A stretch of 64,000 nt of DNA from Rhynchospora pubera (Eukaryota > Streptophyta > Magnoliopsida > Poales > Cyperaceae), in assembly GCA_028095005.1 (NCBI GenBank), contig CM051459.1, positions 204,329,902-204,393,901 on the forward strand, written 5' to 3'. This document shows positions 60,974 through 64,000 of the stretch, piece by piece. Position 1 is the stretch's first letter. Every line of letters starts with the position of its first letter. Made by a program: the position numbers and the translations under genes. The notes under the pieces are model-generated. The model saw only the letters and a program-made list of their open reading frames with translations. It was not told the origin of the DNA and did no database searches.

Positions 60974-63587
60974 ATGGCCTCTATTCTAAATCATCACATT
61001 GCCATTGTATGTCTTCTATCTTACATTTCTTTCTCTACCTTCAATTTCGTGTCATGCATATCCTCTAGTACGTACATCGTCTATGTGAACTCATCACACA
61101 AACCGGCACCGTACCATACCCATGCTGCCTGGCATGCAGCCATGTTGCAGTCACTCACCATCGAACCATCATACCACCTACTTTATTCATACTCCTCCAA
61201 TAGTGCCTTTGCGGCATCTCTATTACCACACCATGTCCCGCTCCTTGCCAGCCATTCATCTACCCTCCACATCCACCCTGACACATTTGTCCCTCTCCTC
61301 ACGACCCGGTCGCCAACCTTCCTCGGTTTACCTCCATACCTTTCATCTGTTCCCTCCAGCAACCCTTCAATGGATGTAATTGTTGGTGTACTTGACACTG
61401 GTGTGTGGCCAGAACATCCCAGCTTTAGTGATGCTGGTTTCTCAGCAGTTCCCTCACGCTGGCGAGGCGAGTGCGAGTCAGGACCCGACTTCTCCTCTTC
61501 AGTCTGCAATCTCAAGTTAATTGGTGCACGTAGCTTCTCCCGTGGATATCAAGCAGCAGGAGGAAATACCAGTGCAGCTTCACCGAGGGACCTCAATGGT
61601 CACGGTACACACACTGCTACCACTGCTGCTGGTTCACCAGTTGCAAATGCTAGCCTTTTTGGCTATGCTTCTGGCATTGCTCGTGGCATGGCGCCAGGTG
61701 CTCGAGTTGCAGTGTATAAAGTTTGTTGGACTCAAGGGTGTTATGGATCTGATATCCTTGCCGGGATAAATGGTGCAATTGAGGATGGGGTGGATGTGTT
61801 GTCGATGTCCCTTGGTGGTGGGTCTGCTCCATTTTTCCGGGACCCAGTTGCAGTTGGTACATTTTCTGCAATACAACGCGGTATATTTGTTGCTTGCTCA
61901 GCTGGTAACAGTGGGCCCACACCATCATCACTCACAAATACTGCTCCATGGATAGCCACAGTTGGAGCTGGCTCGCTTGATAGGGACTTTCCAGCATATG
62001 CTCAATTAGGCAATGGTAAACAACACACTGGAGTTTCGCTGTATAGCGGAGAGTGGAATGAAAAAGAAATTCTTCCGATTGTGTATAACAAGGGAGTTCA
62101 AGTCGGTAGCAATTCCAGTAAGTTGTGCTTACCTGGCACATTAGACTCAGCACAGGTCAAAGGTAAAGTGGTTTTATGCGAACGGGGAATGAATGCTCGT
62201 GTAGAAAAAGGTCTAGTTGTAAAAGAGGCTGGTGGAGTCGGGATGATATTGGTGAATCAAGCAGCCAATGGAGAGGAATTGCTGGCTGACAGTCACGTTT
62301 TACCAGCAATTGCTGTTGGAGCCAAGAATGCTGATATAATAAGAAATTACGTGCTTTCTGACCAGAATCCAACAGTTCAGATGAGTTTTGCAGGAACTGT
62401 CCTCAATGTAAAGCCATCTCCAGTGGTGGCAGCTTTCAGCTCAAGAGGACCTAGCACGCTGGTGCCGGAGTTACTCAAGCCAGATATGATTGGACCAGGG
62501 TTGAACATATTAGCCGGCTGGACCAAGTCGGTTGCACCTAGTGGATTGACTGAGGATGAGAGGCAGTCTGACTTCAATATTGTATCTGGTAAGATCTATT
62601 TTTCAATTGCAGAACACAAGTAGTTCTAAGGGCATAAAGGCTGATTGTCCATATTGTGTCTGTTTCTAACAGATTGGAAATATTCTCATTAAAACATCTT
62701 TTCCGGATGCTCTTGTTATTTGCTCCGTTCTTTATTTTCTGAGCAGCATACATAGGAATTTAAGTCAATGCTGTTATTACCCAATTTAAACAGGAATTTA
62801 ACAGAAGCATACCTCTGCAGATTCCTCAGTAATAGAAACTGGCATGGACATTTTTGCCCCCAGTATTGTAAGGGGATTAAAAACAGATATATTAGACTAA
62901 TATCAATATCTTACTGGTACAGGAACTTCAATGTCATGCCCACATATTGGCGGTCTATCGGCACTGCTAAAGGCTGCACACCCAGATTGGAGCCCTGGTG
63001 CAATCAAGTCGGCTCTCATGACCACAGCCTATATGCTAGACAATACCGGCTCCCCGCTCCACGACTCTGCCAATGGGACCCAACTTGCAACACCATGGGC
63101 ATATGGATCAGGTCATGTGGACCCAGTAAAGGCCCTCTCACCAGGCCTCATTTACAACACAACCACTGAGGATTACATTGCCTTTCTGTGCACCTTGGGC
63201 TACACAATTCAGCAAATCCAAGTCGTCACTTCTTCAAATTCAACATGCTCGCACAAGCTGTCTACTCCTGGGAACCTCAACTATCCTTCTTTCTCAGTAG
63301 TGTTTGGTCAAAGGTCAAGACAGGTCGTGAAGTATCAACGGGAGGTAACCAACGTGGGTCCTGCAGGGTCTATTTACAACGTGCAAGTAACCGGGCCAGC
63401 CAGTGTCAGTGTCTCAGTTAAGCCCCAGAAGCTTGCTTTCAGACAGGTAGGCCAGAAACTACGTTTTACCGTGACATTCAAGTCGGTTAAGGTTGGAAGT
63501 AGATGGGATGCAGAGTTTGGTTGGCTTACATGGAACAACGGGCACAATCAAGTGCGAAGTCCAATAGCTTACACTTGGAACTACTGA
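60974..63587 (+). CDS. SBT1.8: SBT1.8-like subtilisin-like serine protease
   Basis: Secreted S8A protease of the cell wall. Exons 60974-62588 and 62923-63587, joined in frame at SG/TSMS, give 2280 nt and 759 residues, normal for SBT1. Order: signal peptide (about 1-30, hydrophobic IAIVCLLSYISF), I9 prodomain (about 33-110), mature enzyme from near TTRSPTFLGL (about 110), catalytic D141 (GVLDTGVWPE), H210 (NGHGTHT), oxyanion N312 (SAGNSGP), protease-associated domain (about 345-470; GVSLYSGEW to MILVNQ), catalytic S541 (GTSMSCPH), and a fibronectin-III-like C-terminal domain with LNYPSFSV and REVTNVG. All triad residues are present, so activity is expected. Similarity to Arabidopsis SBT1.8 in the protease-associated region (NARVEKG, SGEELVADSH-like) is from memory. 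Close SBT1 paralogues cannot be excluded. Confidence 0.93.
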
Positions 63588-64000
63588 GAGAGAACACACG
63601 TTGCCATTTTACCCCAGTAATAATTGAAAATGAGATTATTGGTCAATGCATTTGGCTATGCGTCTGATGTTAGATATTCAAATTTACGTATATTATCACA
63701 TTCAGCTATAAACAAATCTTGGAATGGACACTTTTCATATAAATAGAACAAATCACTGGAAACATACTCGTGATTATGACGATGAAGAACATGTGTATAC
63801 AGACAACATAATTACAACATTCAATTTACAAGAGATAAACATCCAGCAGTTCTGAGAATTTCAGGTAGTATGATATATTTTCTGTTATATTGAACGTTAC
63901 TAGAGAAGATTTTTGACAAAAAGGCTAAAACTTGGGGCCGAATAAACAAATACAACCACCCAACTAGCACACTAAGGCGTCATAAAACTAACAACAAAAA
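63588..64000. other. Downstream of subtilase gene
   Basis: Probable 3' UTR and start of the next intergenic region. No gene seen. Confidence 0.5.

Overview
This window is AT-rich nuclear DNA from a flowering plant, most likely a eudicot. The evidence is the GT..AG intron structure, three recognisable plant genes, and dense plant-type transposable elements. It holds no operons, rRNA, tRNA or CRISPR. I cannot name the species.

Layout. (1) 234-6545, minus strand: 5' two thirds of ASY1, the plant meiotic HORMA-domain axis protein, with 14 coding exons in the window; the gene runs off the left edge. (2) 6666-15736: intergenic DNA with a 1.35 kb foldback element and a tRNA-derived SINE with a 17-bp target duplication. 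(3) 15740-25939: a complete-ended 10.2 kb CACTA (En/Spm) transposon bounded by a TTT duplication. It carries a decayed TNP2-type transposase, a small 101-residue ORF, an intact 11-exon gene whose 808-residue product ends in a Ulp1-type cysteine protease domain, and three arrays (left, internal, right) of one palindromic motif. (4) 25943-52935: intergenic repeat field. It contains an old LTR-retrotransposon-like remnant with a short palindromic motif, seven copies of one Tourist-like MITE family, hAT-type elements with 8-bp duplications, SINEs, and large foldback elements. (5) 53091-56162, plus strand: a RIPK-like receptor-like cytoplasmic kinase, five exons, 442 residues. (6) 57082-59480: hAT-like and foldback elements. 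(7) 60974-63587, plus strand: a complete SBT1.8-like secreted subtilase, two exons, 759 residues.

How the parts work together. The three host genes are not a pathway: ASY1 acts on meiotic chromosomes, the kinase in membrane-proximal signalling, and the subtilase in the cell wall. From memory, the Arabidopsis kinase (At2g05940) and subtilase (At2g05920) are near neighbours, so that pair looks like conserved gene order. The most interesting system is the CACTA element. Its mobility protein is frameshifted and N-terminally short, while its accessory protease gene is open throughout, and the motif array usual at CACTA ends is repeated between the two genes.

Splice sites were read by eye from GT/AG signals, frame continuity and remembered family sequences. 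No search or expression data were used.
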